Positions 10,146 to 18,790 of a stretch of 64,000 nucleotides of DNA are shown piece after piece (within the stretch, counting starts at the first letter, position 1; every line of letters begins with the position of its first letter). The position numbers and the translations under genes were made by a program. The stretch comes from Clostridium hydrogenum (GTDB lineage: Bacteria > Bacillota > Clostridia > Clostridiales > Clostridiaceae). A model generated the notes under the pieces. The model searched no databases, had not been told where the DNA came from, and saw only the letters and a list, made by a program, of their open reading frames with translations. The stretch lies in assembly GCF_021432385.1 (NCBI RefSeq), contig NZ_JAEACT010000003.1:930001-994000 (forward strand), given 5' to 3'.

Positions 10146-11054
10146 TTAGACTTCCAAGAATTTTCTTATTGATAGTATACTTCCAATTGCACCTATCAAT
10201 ATTCCAACAACTAAGAATGCCCAAAGCATAGTTGACAAAACATATGATGTTGGTATTAGTGATGTCATCATAAAACTACTAGAAATCTTTGAATAAAATA
10301 ATTTATAAATATAGAAAACAACTACAACTGCTATTATAGCTCCTATTATGCCTATAAGCATTCCTTCTATTACAAATGGTAATCTTATAAACCAATCAGT
10401 TGCGCCAATATATTTCATTATTCCAATTTCTCTTCTTCTTGAATAAACTGCTAATTTAATTGTATTTCCTATTAAGAATAATGAAACACCAACCAAAATT
10501 ACTAATATAACTACACCAATCCATTGTATTGTTTTAGTTACTGCTATAATTTTATTTACAGTTTCTCTACCATCACTTATTTTATCAATACCATCAATTG
10601 GATTACCACTACTATTTTCTAGTGCTTTAACGACTTTTGCTGAATAATCTGGCTTAGCAATACTAATTATATATGAATTTGGCATAGTGCTATTTGAATC
10701 CATACCTTCAATAAGCGATTTATTCTTGCTACCTATTTGTTTTTTAAATTTAGCGAAAGCTTCATCTTTACTTTCAAATTGAACATTATTTACACCTGAA
10801 ATATTAATTATTTTATTTAGCACAGCATTTTGTTGGTCTATAGATATATTATCTTTAAGATAAACTTGAACTTGTATTTGTGACTCAACTTCATTAACTC
10901 CACTTTTAACATTGAAAATTACAAGTAAGAACATTCCAAGTATAAAGAGCGTGGCTGCTACTGTAGCTACTGATACCGTACTTAACGTTCTATTTCTTTT
11001 TAAGCTTTTTAACGCATCGACACCAAACAATCTTAGAGTACTAGTTTTCATCAT
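10146..11054 (-). CDS. ftsX: FtsX, cell-division ABC transporter-like permease
   Basis: About 302 residues with the FtsX layout: an N-terminal helix (about 25-50), a large extracellular domain (about 50-165), then three helices. The C-terminal permease domain has the charged loop YSRRREIGIMKYIGATDWFI typical of FtsX/MacB permeases. With FtsE it activates a peptidoglycan hydrolase; in Bacillus the pair controls CwlO and sporulation entry. The start was set at 11054 because AAAGGGAC lies just upstream (a second ATG is at 11051). This start lies inside the last codons of ftsE, indicating translational coupling. Confidence 0.97.
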   Translation of the reverse strand: MMKTSTLRLFGVDALKSLKRNRTLSTVSVATVAATLFILGMFLLVIFNVKSGVNEVESQIQVQVYLKDNISIDQQNAVLNKIINISGVNNVQFESKDEAFAKFKKQIGSKNKSLIEGMDSNSTMPNSYIISIAKPDYSAKVVKALENSSGNPIDGIDKISDGRETVNKIIAVTKTIQWIGVVILVILVGVSLFLIGNTIKLAVYSRRREIGIMKYIGATDWFIRLPFVIEGMLIGIIGAIIAVVVVFYIYKLFYSKISSSFMMTSLIPTSYVLSTMLWAFLVVGILIGAIGSILSIRKFLEV

Positions 11055-11727
11055 AATATCGTCCCTTTCGTTCATCTCTTACAATTTGACCTTTTTCAAC
11101 TGCCACAACACGTTTCTTCATGTCATTTACTATTTGCTGTGCGTGTGTTGCCATAAGAACAGTTGTACCTGCTTTGTTAATGTCGTCAAGTAAATTCATA
11201 ATTTCCATAGCGGTATCTGGGTCAAGGTTTCCTGTTGGCTCATCTGCTATAATAAATGAGGGATTATTAACTATAGCTCTCGCCAAAGCAACTCTCTGCT
11301 GCTCTCCACCTGACAATTGATTTGGAAAATCTTTATATCTATCAGAAAGTCCAACTAAAGAGAGAACCAGTGGAACTCTTTTTCTTATTTCTCTATGACT
11401 TGCCTCAACAATTCTCATTGCAAAGGCTACATTCTCGTACACATTTAATGTTGGTATAAGCCTATAATCCTGAAAAACCATTCCTATTTTTCTTCTGTAG
11501 TATGGTATTTGTTTCCTTTTTAATGAAGTTATGTCCGTATCGTTTACTACAATACTTCCTGAAGTAGGTTCTATTTCTTTCATTAATAACTTTATAAATG
11601 TTGATTTACCTGCTCCACTAGCTCCAACAAGAAATACAAATTCTCCTCTTTCAATTGAAAGATTTATATTGGATAAAGCAACTACATCATTTCCATAAAC
11701 CTTACTTACATTTTTTAATTCAATCAT
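11041..11727 (-). CDS. ftsE: FtsE, cell-division ATP-binding protein
   Basis: A 228-residue ABC ATPase of normal size. It has Walker A GASGAGKST, Q-loop QDYRLIP, signature LSGGEQQRVALARA, Walker B FIIADEPTGNLD and a switch His in MATHAQ. It drives FtsX at the membrane. Its 3' end overlaps ftsX by 14 bases. A 174-bp AT-rich gap upstream (11728-11901) separates it from the YitT gene and probably holds a promoter, though none stood out. Confidence 0.98.
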   Translation of the reverse strand: MIELKNVSKVYGNDVVALSNINLSIERGEFVFLVGASGAGKSTFIKLLMKEIEPTSGSIVVNDTDITSLKRKQIPYYRRKIGMVFQDYRLIPTLNVYENVAFAMRIVEASHREIRKRVPLVLSLVGLSDRYKDFPNQLSGGEQQRVALARAIVNNPSFIIADEPTGNLDPDTAMEIMNLLDDINKAGTTVLMATHAQQIVNDMKKRVVAVEKGQIVRDERKGRYYDEN

Positions 11728-11901
11728 TGATATTCTCCCCGCTTATCTTTTTCTACAAATTAATTTTCAAGTTTCAAATAATTATCTTTAAATATTATAT
11801 CACATTATAAATTTATGTAAAAAAACTTTTTTTAAGACAATATTAATTTTATTATAACAAAACATTAATAAATATGCCAATTTCCCTATAGCAAAATAAA
11901 C

Positions 11902-12753
11902 CTAATCATCGGCAATTATATCTTTAAATCCATGACCGAGTACCTCTCTGGCATCAGATACTGTTATAAATGCGGTTGGATCTACTTCTTTAATAAATTC
12001 TTTTACCTTTATAAACTCTTTTCTGCTTAAAACAGTGTATAAAATATAGGTATCATTCCACGTATATCCACCTTTTCCAGTAAAAATCGTACATCCTCTT
12101 TCTAATTTGTTCATAATAAATTTACTTATTTCATCATTTTTATGACTTACAATCATAATTTGTTTGCACATATTAAAACCGTCAATTACAGCATCAATCA
12201 TAAATCCATTTATTATTACTGATAAAAGAGAATACATTCCTATATCTGCTCCCAAAGTTGCTCCTGCTAAAAGAGTTACTAAAAAATCTACAAGAAGAAG
12301 CGATTTACCTATATCTATATGGAAAAACTTATTTAAAATTTTTGCTATTATATCCGTTCCCCCAGTAGAAGCATTTTGATTAAATATTATTCCCATTCCT
12401 ACTCCAGATAGCAGAGTACCAAAAATTGCAGCAAGTAGTAAGTTATTTGTAACAGCCCCAACATGCACAAACTTATCCATAATTAATAAAGAACCACTCA
12501 AACAAAAGCTTGCATAAAGGGTTTTAACTCCAAACTTTCCACCTATAACTATTACTGCTATAGTAAATAGTATTGAATCCATTATTATCATTAATAATCC
12601 TACTGGAATAAAATTAAAAAAACTATGTATTATTATAGAAATACCTGAAGTTCCACCTGACGCTATTTTGTTTGGCTCCCAAAAAAACTTTATAGCTGAA
12701 GCCACTATTAAGTCACCCATTGTTATTAATGCAAACTGCTTAATTTTTTTCAT
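11902..12753 (-). CDS. YitT family membrane protein (DUF161 plus DUF2179)
   Basis: A 283-residue protein with five to six membrane segments. It shows the family motifs ASGGTSGISIIIH near residue 35 and NQNASTGGTDIIAKILNKF near 125, and a soluble C-terminal DUF2179 domain of about 80 residues (GCTIFTGKGGYTW, ending VSDAREVLGHGF). DUF2179 resembles small PII-like or ferredoxin-like regulatory domains. The transported substrate of the family is not established. It stands alone between mazEF and ftsEX. Confidence 0.9.
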   Translation of the reverse strand: MKKIKQFALITMGDLIVASAIKFFWEPNKIASGGTSGISIIIHSFFNFIPVGLLMIIMDSILFTIAVIVIGGKFGVKTLYASFCLSGSLLIMDKFVHVGAVTNNLLLAAIFGTLLSGVGMGIIFNQNASTGGTDIIAKILNKFFHIDIGKSLLLVDFLVTLLAGATLGADIGMYSLLSVIINGFMIDAVIDGFNMCKQIMIVSHKNDEISKFIMNKLERGCTIFTGKGGYTWNDTYILYTVLSRKEFIKVKEFIKEVDPTAFITVSDAREVLGHGFKDIIADD

Positions 12754-12794
12754 TTAACTAATCACTCTCCACTGATATAATTAATTACCCAAAT

Positions 12795-12825
12795 AAAAGC
12801 ACTACCCTTTATAAAGAATAGTGCT
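12795..12825 (-). terminator. Terminator of the MazEF-type operon
   Basis: Inverted repeat AGCACTA (12798-12804) / TAGTGCT (12819-12825). On the minus strand it is followed by TTTTATTTGG, 20 bases past the toxin-gene stop. Confidence 0.75.
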
Positions 12826-12844
12826 CAAAGTACATATTTTTATA

Positions 12845-13204
12845 CTACATATTTTTCATTCCTATACTAATCAATAGTGCTTCATCTACTTTATCCATAT
12901 CGCTATCTGTCATATGCCCAATTTTTTCTTTTAGGCGTTTTTTATCCAAAGTTCTTATCTGCTCTAGTAAAACAACAGAATCCTTATTAAGTCCATATTC
13001 TTCAGATGATATTTCAACATGTGTTGGAAGCTTTGCTTTATTTATTTGTGAAGTTATAGCTGCAACTATTACCGTAGGACTATATTTGTTACCTACATCA
13101 TTTTGAACAACTATTACGGGACGTATTCCACCTTGCTCTGATCCAACTACTGGGCTCAAATCAGCATAGAATATATCTCCTCTTTTTACTATTATCATCG
13201 TCAT
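12845..13204 (-). CDS. mazF: MazF/NdoA-type endoribonuclease toxin
   Basis: PemK/MazF-fold mRNA interferase of about 119 residues. It has the family N terminus ([20 protein letters not shown]), then [11 protein letters not shown] and [14 protein letters not shown], and a C-terminal [14 protein letters not shown]. The homologue in Bacillus (NdoA) cuts RNA at UACAU. The start at 13204 is chosen from GGAGAG 11 bases upstream; 13198 is also possible. The first 44 bases lie within the antitoxin gene in another frame, so the two are translationally coupled. Position directly after alr and the antitoxin matches the alr-ndoAI-ndoA arrangement of Bacillus. Confidence 0.95.
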   Translation of the reverse strand: MTMIIVKRGDIFYADLSPVVGSEQGGIRPVIVVQNDVGNKYSPTVIVAAITSQINKAKLPTHVEISSEEYGLNKDSVVLLEQIRTLDKKRLKEKIGHMTDSDMDKVDEALLISIGMKNM

Positions 13205-13484
13205 CAGGAAAATCACTCTCCGATAGCAGAACTTCATATTGACCTAACTCGTCTAGACATGAGGATATACCCATTTCAGACATTTCAATATTAATCTTAC
13301 TCATTTCCATATATCCTCGTTTCATGACTTCATATTGATCAAGCTTTTTTTTCTCCTCTATATATAATACTATTGCTTCCCTAATAAATTCACTTCTTTT
13401 TTTGCAGTCACACTTAAGTGCCTTATCAAACTCACTACAAAGTTTTTCTGAGATGTTTATCACTAATCTCTTTGAATTTGACAT
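13161..13484 (-). CDS. Ribbon-helix-helix antitoxin (MazE/NdoAI type)
   Basis: A 107-residue protein. The N terminus ([20 protein letters not shown], then [19 protein letters not shown]) has the spacing of a ribbon-helix-helix DNA-binding domain. The C-terminal half is acidic ([11 protein letters not shown]) as in antitoxins that block the MazF groove. It probably binds MazF and represses its own operon. The last 15 codons overlap the toxin gene. AGGAGG lies 13 bases before the ATG. It has a slightly longer, more basic tail (KKRRYILC) than NdoAI, created by the overlap. Confidence 0.9.
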   Translation of the reverse strand: MSNSKRLVINISEKLCSEFDKALKCDCKKRSEFIREAIVLYIEEKKKLDQYEVMKRGYMEMSKINIEMSEMGISSCLDELGQYEVLLSESDFPDDDDNSKKRRYILC

Positions 13485-13633
13485 ACAGTAATTAATACCT
13501 CCTACAAACTATCACGAATATATGTATATGTTGATTATAATTCAATAAGTGTCAATATGTCAAAGGATTTGTTAAATCTTTTGTTTTTACAGTCAATTTA
13601 TACAATAAACAACTTTAATCAGCAATTAAGACG

Positions 13634-14794
13634 CTATATATAATTCCTTATTTTTTCAACTTTCCCATTTTTCATATATACTCTAGGTACCCTTTTACTA
13701 ATCATGCAAACAACTTCATAATTTATGGTATTAAGCATATCAGCAATATCATCTGCTGTAATTTTTATTCCTTCGCTTTCTCCCATAAGTGTAACCTCAT
13801 CGCCAACTTTTACATCTGGAATATTTGTAATATCAATCATGCATTGATCCATGCATATCCTTCCAACTATAGGTGCAAATTTCCCATTTACTATAACTTT
13901 TCCTACATTTGAAAGCATTCTAGTATATCCATCTGCATAACCCACAGGAAGAGTGGCTATTATACTTTTACGGCTGCACTGAAATTTCCTACCATAACTT
14001 ATATATTGACCATTTGTCATTTCTTTTATATGCACAACATTAGTTTTAAGAGTCATAACTGGTTTTAAAGCAAGCTTACTCTTGTCAACTTCTTTAGATG
14101 GATAATATCCATATAGTATAACTCCCGGTCTAACTGCTTCAAAATGAGTTTCCGGCAATTCCATTATTGCTGCACTATTAGCAATATGTCTTGTATTTAT
14201 TTTTACACCTTTTTTAACAAGTTCGTTATAAAACCAATTAAATTTTTCCAACTGAAGTTTTGTATACTCTTTATTTTCCTCATCAGCTGTAGAAAAGTGA
14301 GAAAATAGTCCTTCTAATTCTATATTTGGCAATGTACTTATTTTATATACATCCTCGACACTTTTTTTGTCTGGCATGAACCCAATTCTCCCCATGCCCG
14401 TATCGAGTGCTATATGAATTTTTAAATTTGTATGTTTATTTTTAGCCATTTGAGATAATTCCCTTGCGTACTCAAACGAAAACACAGTTTGTTCAATTCC
14501 ATATTTTATTATATCATCAGCAATACTCAGTGGTGTGTAACCTAATATCATTATAGGACACTTTATTCCTGATTTTATAAGTTCTACAGCTTCACTTAAA
14601 ACTGCAACTGCAAGCCTATTTGCACCATTTTGAAGTAGAACAGGTGCCACATCAACTGCTCCATGTCCATATGCATCAGCTTTTACTATACCTATTATAT
14701 CCTTGCTCTTTGAGCATTTTCTAATTTGCTGCATATTATATGCAACATTATCCAAATCTATTTCTGCCCATACTGGTCTTATATGTCTAAACAT
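13634..14794 (-). CDS. alr: Alanine racemase
   Basis: PLP-dependent interconversion of L- and D-alanine for peptidoglycan; in spore formers it can also limit alanine germinant. 386 residues, as usual. The PLP lysine is Lys38 in IVKADAYGHGA, the catalytic tyrosine is in YISYGRKF near residue 265, and HIANSAA and GRICMDQCMID are family motifs. The N terminus MFRHIRPVWAEIDLDN is typical. A GerS-like gene lies upstream in the same direction, as in the gerS-alr2 pair of Clostridioides difficile. Upstream, 14809-14909 holds only a fragment resembling the end of a type C mini-element. Confidence 0.97.
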   Translation of the reverse strand: MFRHIRPVWAEIDLDNVAYNMQQIRKCSKSKDIIGIVKADAYGHGAVDVAPVLLQNGANRLAVAVLSEAVELIKSGIKCPIMILGYTPLSIADDIIKYGIEQTVFSFEYARELSQMAKNKHTNLKIHIALDTGMGRIGFMPDKKSVEDVYKISTLPNIELEGLFSHFSTADEENKEYTKLQLEKFNWFYNELVKKGVKINTRHIANSAAIMELPETHFEAVRPGVILYGYYPSKEVDKSKLALKPVMTLKTNVVHIKEMTNGQYISYGRKFQCSRKSIIATLPVGYADGYTRMLSNVGKVIVNGKFAPIVGRICMDQCMIDITNIPDVKVGDEVTLMGESEGIKITADDIADMLNTINYEVVCMISKRVPRVYMKNGKVEKIRNYI

Positions 14795-14909
14795 TTAATT
14801 CACCATCCTATAGATAAACCATTTCAAAACAATGATACATTAAATAGGCACATAAGACAAGAACCACAGTTATATGGATACTTCGTTATATTGGCTCTAT
14901 TATTAACCA

Positions 14910-15183
14910 AGAGTACAAAGTACAAAGTACAGAGTACAGTGATGGTTAATTTTCTGCTGAAGCAGAAAATTTTAAAACTTAATGGGCTACGCCCAAACCT
15001 AATTGCTTCATTAAGGATGGTTTACCTTTTGCTTCGCTTAGGTAAGCCTTATAACTTAACAGTGTCAGCTGCGCTGACCACTATGTTTTACGCCATGCGC
15101 CAGCATTAAGTTTAAGATTTTTCAAAGCGATAGCGGAGAAAAATCCTCCTTCTTTGTACTCTGTACTTTGTACTTTGTACTCT
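14910..15183. repeat. Heptad-armed palindromic repeat (type A) between gerS-like gene and alr
   Basis: Left arm from 14910 (AGAGTAC, AAAGTAC, AAAGTAC, AGAGTAC, then AGTGATGG); right arm ends GTACTCTG at 15183, nine bases from the gerS-like stop. The interior has hairpins TTTTCTGCTGAAGCAGAAAA, GGGCTACGCCC and CAGCTGCGCTGACC. The right arm from 15152 on belongs to the 1068-bp duplication. Confidence 0.85.
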
Positions 15184-15191
15184 GAATCAAA

Positions 15192-15827
15192 CTATTTAGC
15201 TATAGCAAAAGCCCCCTTATCCACGCTTATATTAGGCTTGAACTCTTTATACATGATTTGTATTCTTTCTTTGTCCTTATCATCATATATGCTAACCTTA
15301 TAAGGAACATTATTCTTAGTGTCTACATACATTTCTGCATATTTTATGTTTCTATTTTGATTAGGTATTGTAATTTTTATTATTGCATACTCCACTCCAT
15401 TAGTCTTTATAAGTGAATATTTTGTATTTTCATTAGTATACAGCATGCCAATATATTCTCCTATAAAGCTCAATTTAAATACCTCATCAAAGCTATCTGG
15501 CGTGACATAAGTTGCTTTATTTTCTTTGTCCTTAACGTATATTTTATTTTCCTTAAAAATCATGGTTCTACCTTTATTTAATTCCATTCTATATCCCGAG
15601 CCCAATGCATAAACTTGGCTGCATTTATAATTAACATCTTGTTTATCATTTTTAATTGTAATATCAGTATTACAGCTATAGCTTTTTAAATTTTTTAAAT
15701 ACGTAACTACATTTTTATCTTTATATTTGATTATATTAAAAATATGGTATACAAATAATATTGAAACTATTACAAGTACAGCGCATATTCCTAAACTTAT
15801 CTTTACAAAGCTTATCTTTTTATTCAC
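15192..15827 (-). CDS. GerS/LolA-like membrane-anchored protein, copy 1
   Basis: A 211-residue protein with one N-terminal membrane helix (about 9-31) and an extracytoplasmic beta-rich domain. Features such as YSCNTDITIKNDKQ, GYRMELNKGRTMIF and YAEMYVDTKNNVPYKVSIYD are typical of the LolA-like fold seen in clostridial GerS proteins. No lipobox cysteine fits, so it is anchored by the helix. GerS of C. difficile works with the amidase CwlD to make muramic-delta-lactam in spore cortex; a similar role is inferred from fold and from lying upstream of alr. It starts at a GTG with AGAGGGAC just upstream. It is identical in protein sequence to the copy at 17687, so one may be redundant. Confidence 0.7.
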   Translation of the reverse strand: MNKKISFVKISLGICAVLVIVSILFVYHIFNIIKYKDKNVVTYLKNLKSYSCNTDITIKNDKQDVNYKCSQVYALGSGYRMELNKGRTMIFKENKIYVKDKENKATYVTPDSFDEVFKLSFIGEYIGMLYTNENTKYSLIKTNGVEYAIIKITIPNQNRNIKYAEMYVDTKNNVPYKVSIYDDKDKERIQIMYKEFKPNISVDKGAFAIAK

Positions 15828-15951
15828 CTAGTCCCTCTCATAAATTAAAATTTCTATTACTAAATACTATGAGGAAACTAGAGAAATTATTATTACTTTT
15901 GGGAAAAGTTTGTGAAAAGTTGAATTTGGAGAATTCATTATAAATAATTTC

Positions 15952-16219
15952 AGAGTACAGATGACAGAGTACAGAGTACAGTTAATGATGATTTTCCTCC
16001 GCTTTGCTACAGAAAATCTAAAACTTATTTTTTGATTGCTTACGCAATCGCACCATGTATGTTGCTCAGCGAAGCTGACAACATTTAAGTTTAAGATTTA
16101 CCTGACGCAAGTTTATTAATATACAAAGTTTTATTGTACTACTATTGAAAGTACTTATACTAAGTTAAAGAACCTACATGGGCTTTACGCCCAAACCCCT
16201 AGTATGTGTATCCTTCACT
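15952..16219. repeat. Heptad-armed palindromic repeat (type A), right arm lost at the IS junction
   Basis: The left arm is AGAGTAC, AGATGAC, AGAGTAC, AGAGTAC. The interior has TTGCTTACGCAAT, GCTCAGCGAAGCTGAC and GGGCTTTACGCCC hairpins. The copy stops at TCCTTCACT, exactly where the right heptad arm should start, and IS sequence begins. Confidence 0.85.
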
Positions 16220-16320
16220 CGGATTGGCCCCCCAGAATGGGAATAATTTATTCAAATACTCGCTAATTCTTAGAATTTCATTTTTTTGATATGGTACTGA
16301 TTTTCAGTACCATATCAATA

Positions 16321-17355
16321 TTATAATCTTACAACTAAATTCTCTTTAAAATTAGAATTTTTTAGATTGTAAAAACCATCAGGTGTTTTATAACCTATTG
16401 CTGAATGTATGCGTTTAGTATTATACCCATTAACATAGTTCATAATGGTTTCCTCAGCCTCTTTAAAGTTTTTAAATAGTTTTCCTGCAAGACACTCATC
16501 TTGAAGATATCTATGATATGATTCTATGTGAGCGTTGTAATTAGGACTTTTAGCTGGTATTCGCTCATGTGTTATTTTTTCACTAATGCACAGTTTTTCA
16601 AAATCATGTGCAATAAATTGAGATCCGTTGTCAGTGCGGATTATTAAGCTTTCTGATTTTCCTTTGATTTTGCGCGAATATAAGGCTTTTAACACTGCTT
16701 CTTTAGCACTTTCTGAGTTAGGTGATAAAGATAATACACATGAAATAATACTTCTGTCAAAGATGTCTATTATAGATGCCAAGTAGGCTACTTGTCGTGT
16801 CTCGGCTATATAAATGTACTTCGTATCCATTTCCCACAAAGTATTTGAAGTTTTAATTTCATGGTTTTTACATATACGCTTATAATGTTGTATATGCTTT
16901 CTTTGTGCCCTTAAAACACCCATTAGAGCCATCAGTCTATACACTTTCTTTTTGTTTATTTTTAGATTATATGTTTCCCTTAATACTGCTGTGACTTTCT
17001 TATATCCATAAAACTTTCCATATTGATCATTCAGAATGTCCTTAATGTATTTTTGAATATGAATGTCATAGACTTTTTTACAAAGTTCGTTATTGATATA
17101 ACTAAATCCAGGTATGACTCCGTCATTCCTTTTAATTGGTTTGAATGGTTGGTCTATCAGGCTTCGCCAACGATAATATGTTGATGATTTTAATCCAATA
17201 ATATTAAGCAACATTAAAGTTGGAGCTCCTGTAGAAATCCAGTCATTTGCAAAGATAAATGGATCAAAAAGATTCAAATCTTTTTTTTTAACATATCTTT
17301 TAATACAGCAATTTCTAGTTCTAGTTCCCTTTTTTCTTTCGTAAGCAATGCACAT
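16321..17355 (-). CDS. IS3-family transposase, OrfB (DDE integrase core)
   Basis: Catalytic half of the IS transposase. DDE residues are visible in NTLWEMDTKYIYI, LIIRTDNGSQF and NYNAHIESYHRYLQDECL, with 34 residues between the second Asp region and Glu as in rve domains, and a helix-turn-helix-like KKVYRLMALMGVLR upstream. It probably is not made from its own start. The real product is likely an OrfAB fusion through a -1 frameshift at a run of nine A residues near 17279-17287 on the minus strand, giving LKKK followed by DLNLFDPF. Confidence 0.92.
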   Translation of the reverse strand: MCIAYERKKGTRTRNCCIKRYVKKKDLNLFDPFIFANDWISTGAPTLMLLNIIGLKSSTYYRWRSLIDQPFKPIKRNDGVIPGFSYINNELCKKVYDIHIQKYIKDILNDQYGKFYGYKKVTAVLRETYNLKINKKKVYRLMALMGVLRAQRKHIQHYKRICKNHEIKTSNTLWEMDTKYIYIAETRQVAYLASIIDIFDRSIISCVLSLSPNSESAKEAVLKALYSRKIKGKSESLIIRTDNGSQFIAHDFEKLCISEKITHERIPAKSPNYNAHIESYHRYLQDECLAGKLFKNFKEAEETIMNYVNGYNTKRIHSAIGYKTPDGFYNLKNSNFKENLVVRL

Positions 17356-17567
17356 TGCTTTTTGTAATCAGGTATTGGACCATCAAGTTTTTTAGGCTTT
17401 TTTTGCATTAATGTTTGCCCATACTTGCGATAGCAAGACTTCCACCTAGAAAGTAGTCCAGGATTAATATTATATTTAGCTGCCACCAACGAATTGCTAC
17501 CATATTGGAGAGCCTCTTCTACCATGTTCACTCTTTCTTCTTCTGTATATTTTCTTGTAAAATTCAT
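17274..17567 (-). CDS. IS3-family transposase, OrfA (helix-turn-helix)
   Basis: A 97-residue protein. The N-terminal helix-turn-helix (YTEEERVNMVEEALQYGSNS, then LVAAKYNINPGLLSRWKSCY) binds the IS ends. The C-terminal leucine-rich coiled coil (LLTKEKRELELEIAVLKDML) mediates oligomerisation and continues into OrfB after frameshifting. A strong ribosome site (AGGAGG) precedes the ATG. It overlaps OrfB by 82 bases. Confidence 0.92.
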   Translation of the reverse strand: MNFTRKYTEEERVNMVEEALQYGSNSLVAAKYNINPGLLSRWKSCYRKYGQTLMQKKPKKLDGPIPDYKKQCALLTKEKRELELEIAVLKDMLKKKI

Positions 17568-17646
17568 AAAGACCTCCTCTTAAAGCTCTAAATTAATTCT
17601 AAATTATCTGAGTGAATTATTCCAGCTTTATGAGGGGGCCTATGAG

Positions 17647-18714
17647 CTTTGTACTCTGTACTTTGTACTTTGTACTCTGAATCAAACTATTTAGCTATAG
17701 CAAAAGCCCCCTTATCCACGCTTATATTAGGCTTGAACTCTTTATACATGATTTGTATTCTTTCTTTGTCCTTATCATCATATATGCTAACCTTATAAGG
17801 AACATTATTCTTAGTGTCTACATACATTTCTGCATATTTTATGTTTCTATTTTGATTAGGTATTGTAATTTTTATTATTGCATACTCCACTCCATTAGTC
17901 TTTATAAGTGAATATTTTGTATTTTCATTAGTATACAGCATGCCAATATATTCTCCTATAAAGCTCAATTTAAATACCTCATCAAAGCTATCTGGCGTGA
18001 CATAAGTTGCTTTATTTTCTTTGTCCTTAACGTATATTTTATTTTCCTTAAAAATCATGGTTCTACCTTTATTTAATTCCATTCTATATCCCGAGCCCAA
18101 TGCATAAACTTGGCTGCATTTATAATTAACATCTTGTTTATCATTTTTAATTGTAATATCAGTATTACAGCTATAGCTTTTTAAATTTTTTAAATACGTA
18201 ACTACATTTTTATCTTTATATTTGATTATATTAAAAATATGGTATACAAATAATATTGAAACTATTACAAGTACAGCGCATATTCCTAAACTTATCTTTA
18301 CAAAGCTTATCTTTTTATTCACCTAGTCCCTCTCATAAATTAAAATTTCTATTACTAAATACTATGAGGAAACTAGAGAAATTATTATTACTTTTGGGAA
18401 AAGTTTGTGAAAAGTTGAATTTGGAGAATTCATTATAAATAATTTCAGAGTACAGATGACAGAGTACAGAGTACAGTTAATGATGATTTTCCTCCGCTTT
18501 GCTACAGAAAATCTAAAACTTATTTTTTGATTGCTTACGCAATCGCACCATGTATGTTGCTCAGCGAAGCTGACAACATTTAAGTTTAAGATTTACCTGA
18601 CGCAAGTTTATTAATATACAAAGTTTTATTGTACTACTATTGAAAGTACTTATACTAAGTTAAAGAACCTACATGGGCTTTACGCCCAAACCCCTAGTAT
18701 GTGTATCCTTCACT
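17647..18714. repeat. 1068-bp direct repeat, copy 2
   Basis: Counterpart of 15152-16219. Unlike copy 1, its right end continues into a complete right heptad arm (18715-18742); its left end abuts the IS rather than a type A interior. Confidence 0.95.
17687..18322 (-). CDS. GerS/LolA-like membrane-anchored protein, copy 2
   Basis: Protein identical to the copy at 15192-15827: 211 residues, GTG start, N-terminal membrane helix, LolA-like extracytoplasmic domain. This copy lies next to nnr and is upstream of the IS, so in the ancestral single-copy state the order was acpS, nnr, gerS-like, alr. The lack of any amino-acid difference indicates a recent duplication. Confidence 0.7.
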   Translation of the reverse strand: MNKKISFVKISLGICAVLVIVSILFVYHIFNIIKYKDKNVVTYLKNLKSYSCNTDITIKNDKQDVNYKCSQVYALGSGYRMELNKGRTMIFKENKIYVKDKENKATYVTPDSFDEVFKLSFIGEYIGMLYTNENTKYSLIKTNGVEYAIIKITIPNQNRNIKYAEMYVDTKNNVPYKVSIYDDKDKERIQIMYKEFKPNISVDKGAFAIAK

Positions 18715-18742
18715 GTACTCTGTACTCTGTACTTTGTACTCT
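18447..18742. repeat. Heptad-armed palindromic repeat (type A) between nnr and gerS-like copy 2
   Basis: Intact version of the repeat that is cut at 16219. The left arm begins AGAGTAC at 18447; the right arm has four heptad-like units ending GTACTCT at 18742. Confidence 0.85.
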
Positions 18743-18790
18743 ATATATTTTTTTACTTACCAAACTCTTTACTTAAGCTTCCCCTCTGAA

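Larger units (their letters stand above)
15152..16219. repeat. 1068-bp direct repeat, copy 1
   Basis: This stretch recurs at 17647-18714 with a constant offset of 2495 bases and no difference noticed in the stretches compared; the encoded proteins are identical. It runs from the right heptad arm of one type A repeat, through the GerS-like gene, to just before the right heptad arm of the next. The two copies are separated only by the 1427-bp IS3-type segment. Confidence 0.95.
16220..17646 (-). mobile_element. IS3-family (IS150-like) insertion sequence
   Basis: It holds overlapping orfA and orfB transposase frames. The ends are inverted: TTGGCCCCCCAGAATGGGAA at 16224 against TAGGCCCCCTCATAAAGCTG read inward from 17642, each followed by GGAATAATT or a similar segment. 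The exact outer boundary is uncertain by about 4 bases on each side. The segment between the duplicated flanks is 1427 bp. There is no target duplication around it, as expected if left and right flanks come from different sites. Confidence 0.88.

Noticed and set aside
14809-14836. TATAGATAAACC upstream of alr resembles the end of a type C mini-element.
   Set aside because: Only about 12-17 bases match and no inverted partner lies within 100 bp, so it is too weak to list as a copy.
14726-15109. 127-codon plus-strand open frame across the type A repeat near alr.
   Set aside because: It is composed of repeat DNA and the antisense of alr, with no ribosome site or recognisable protein.
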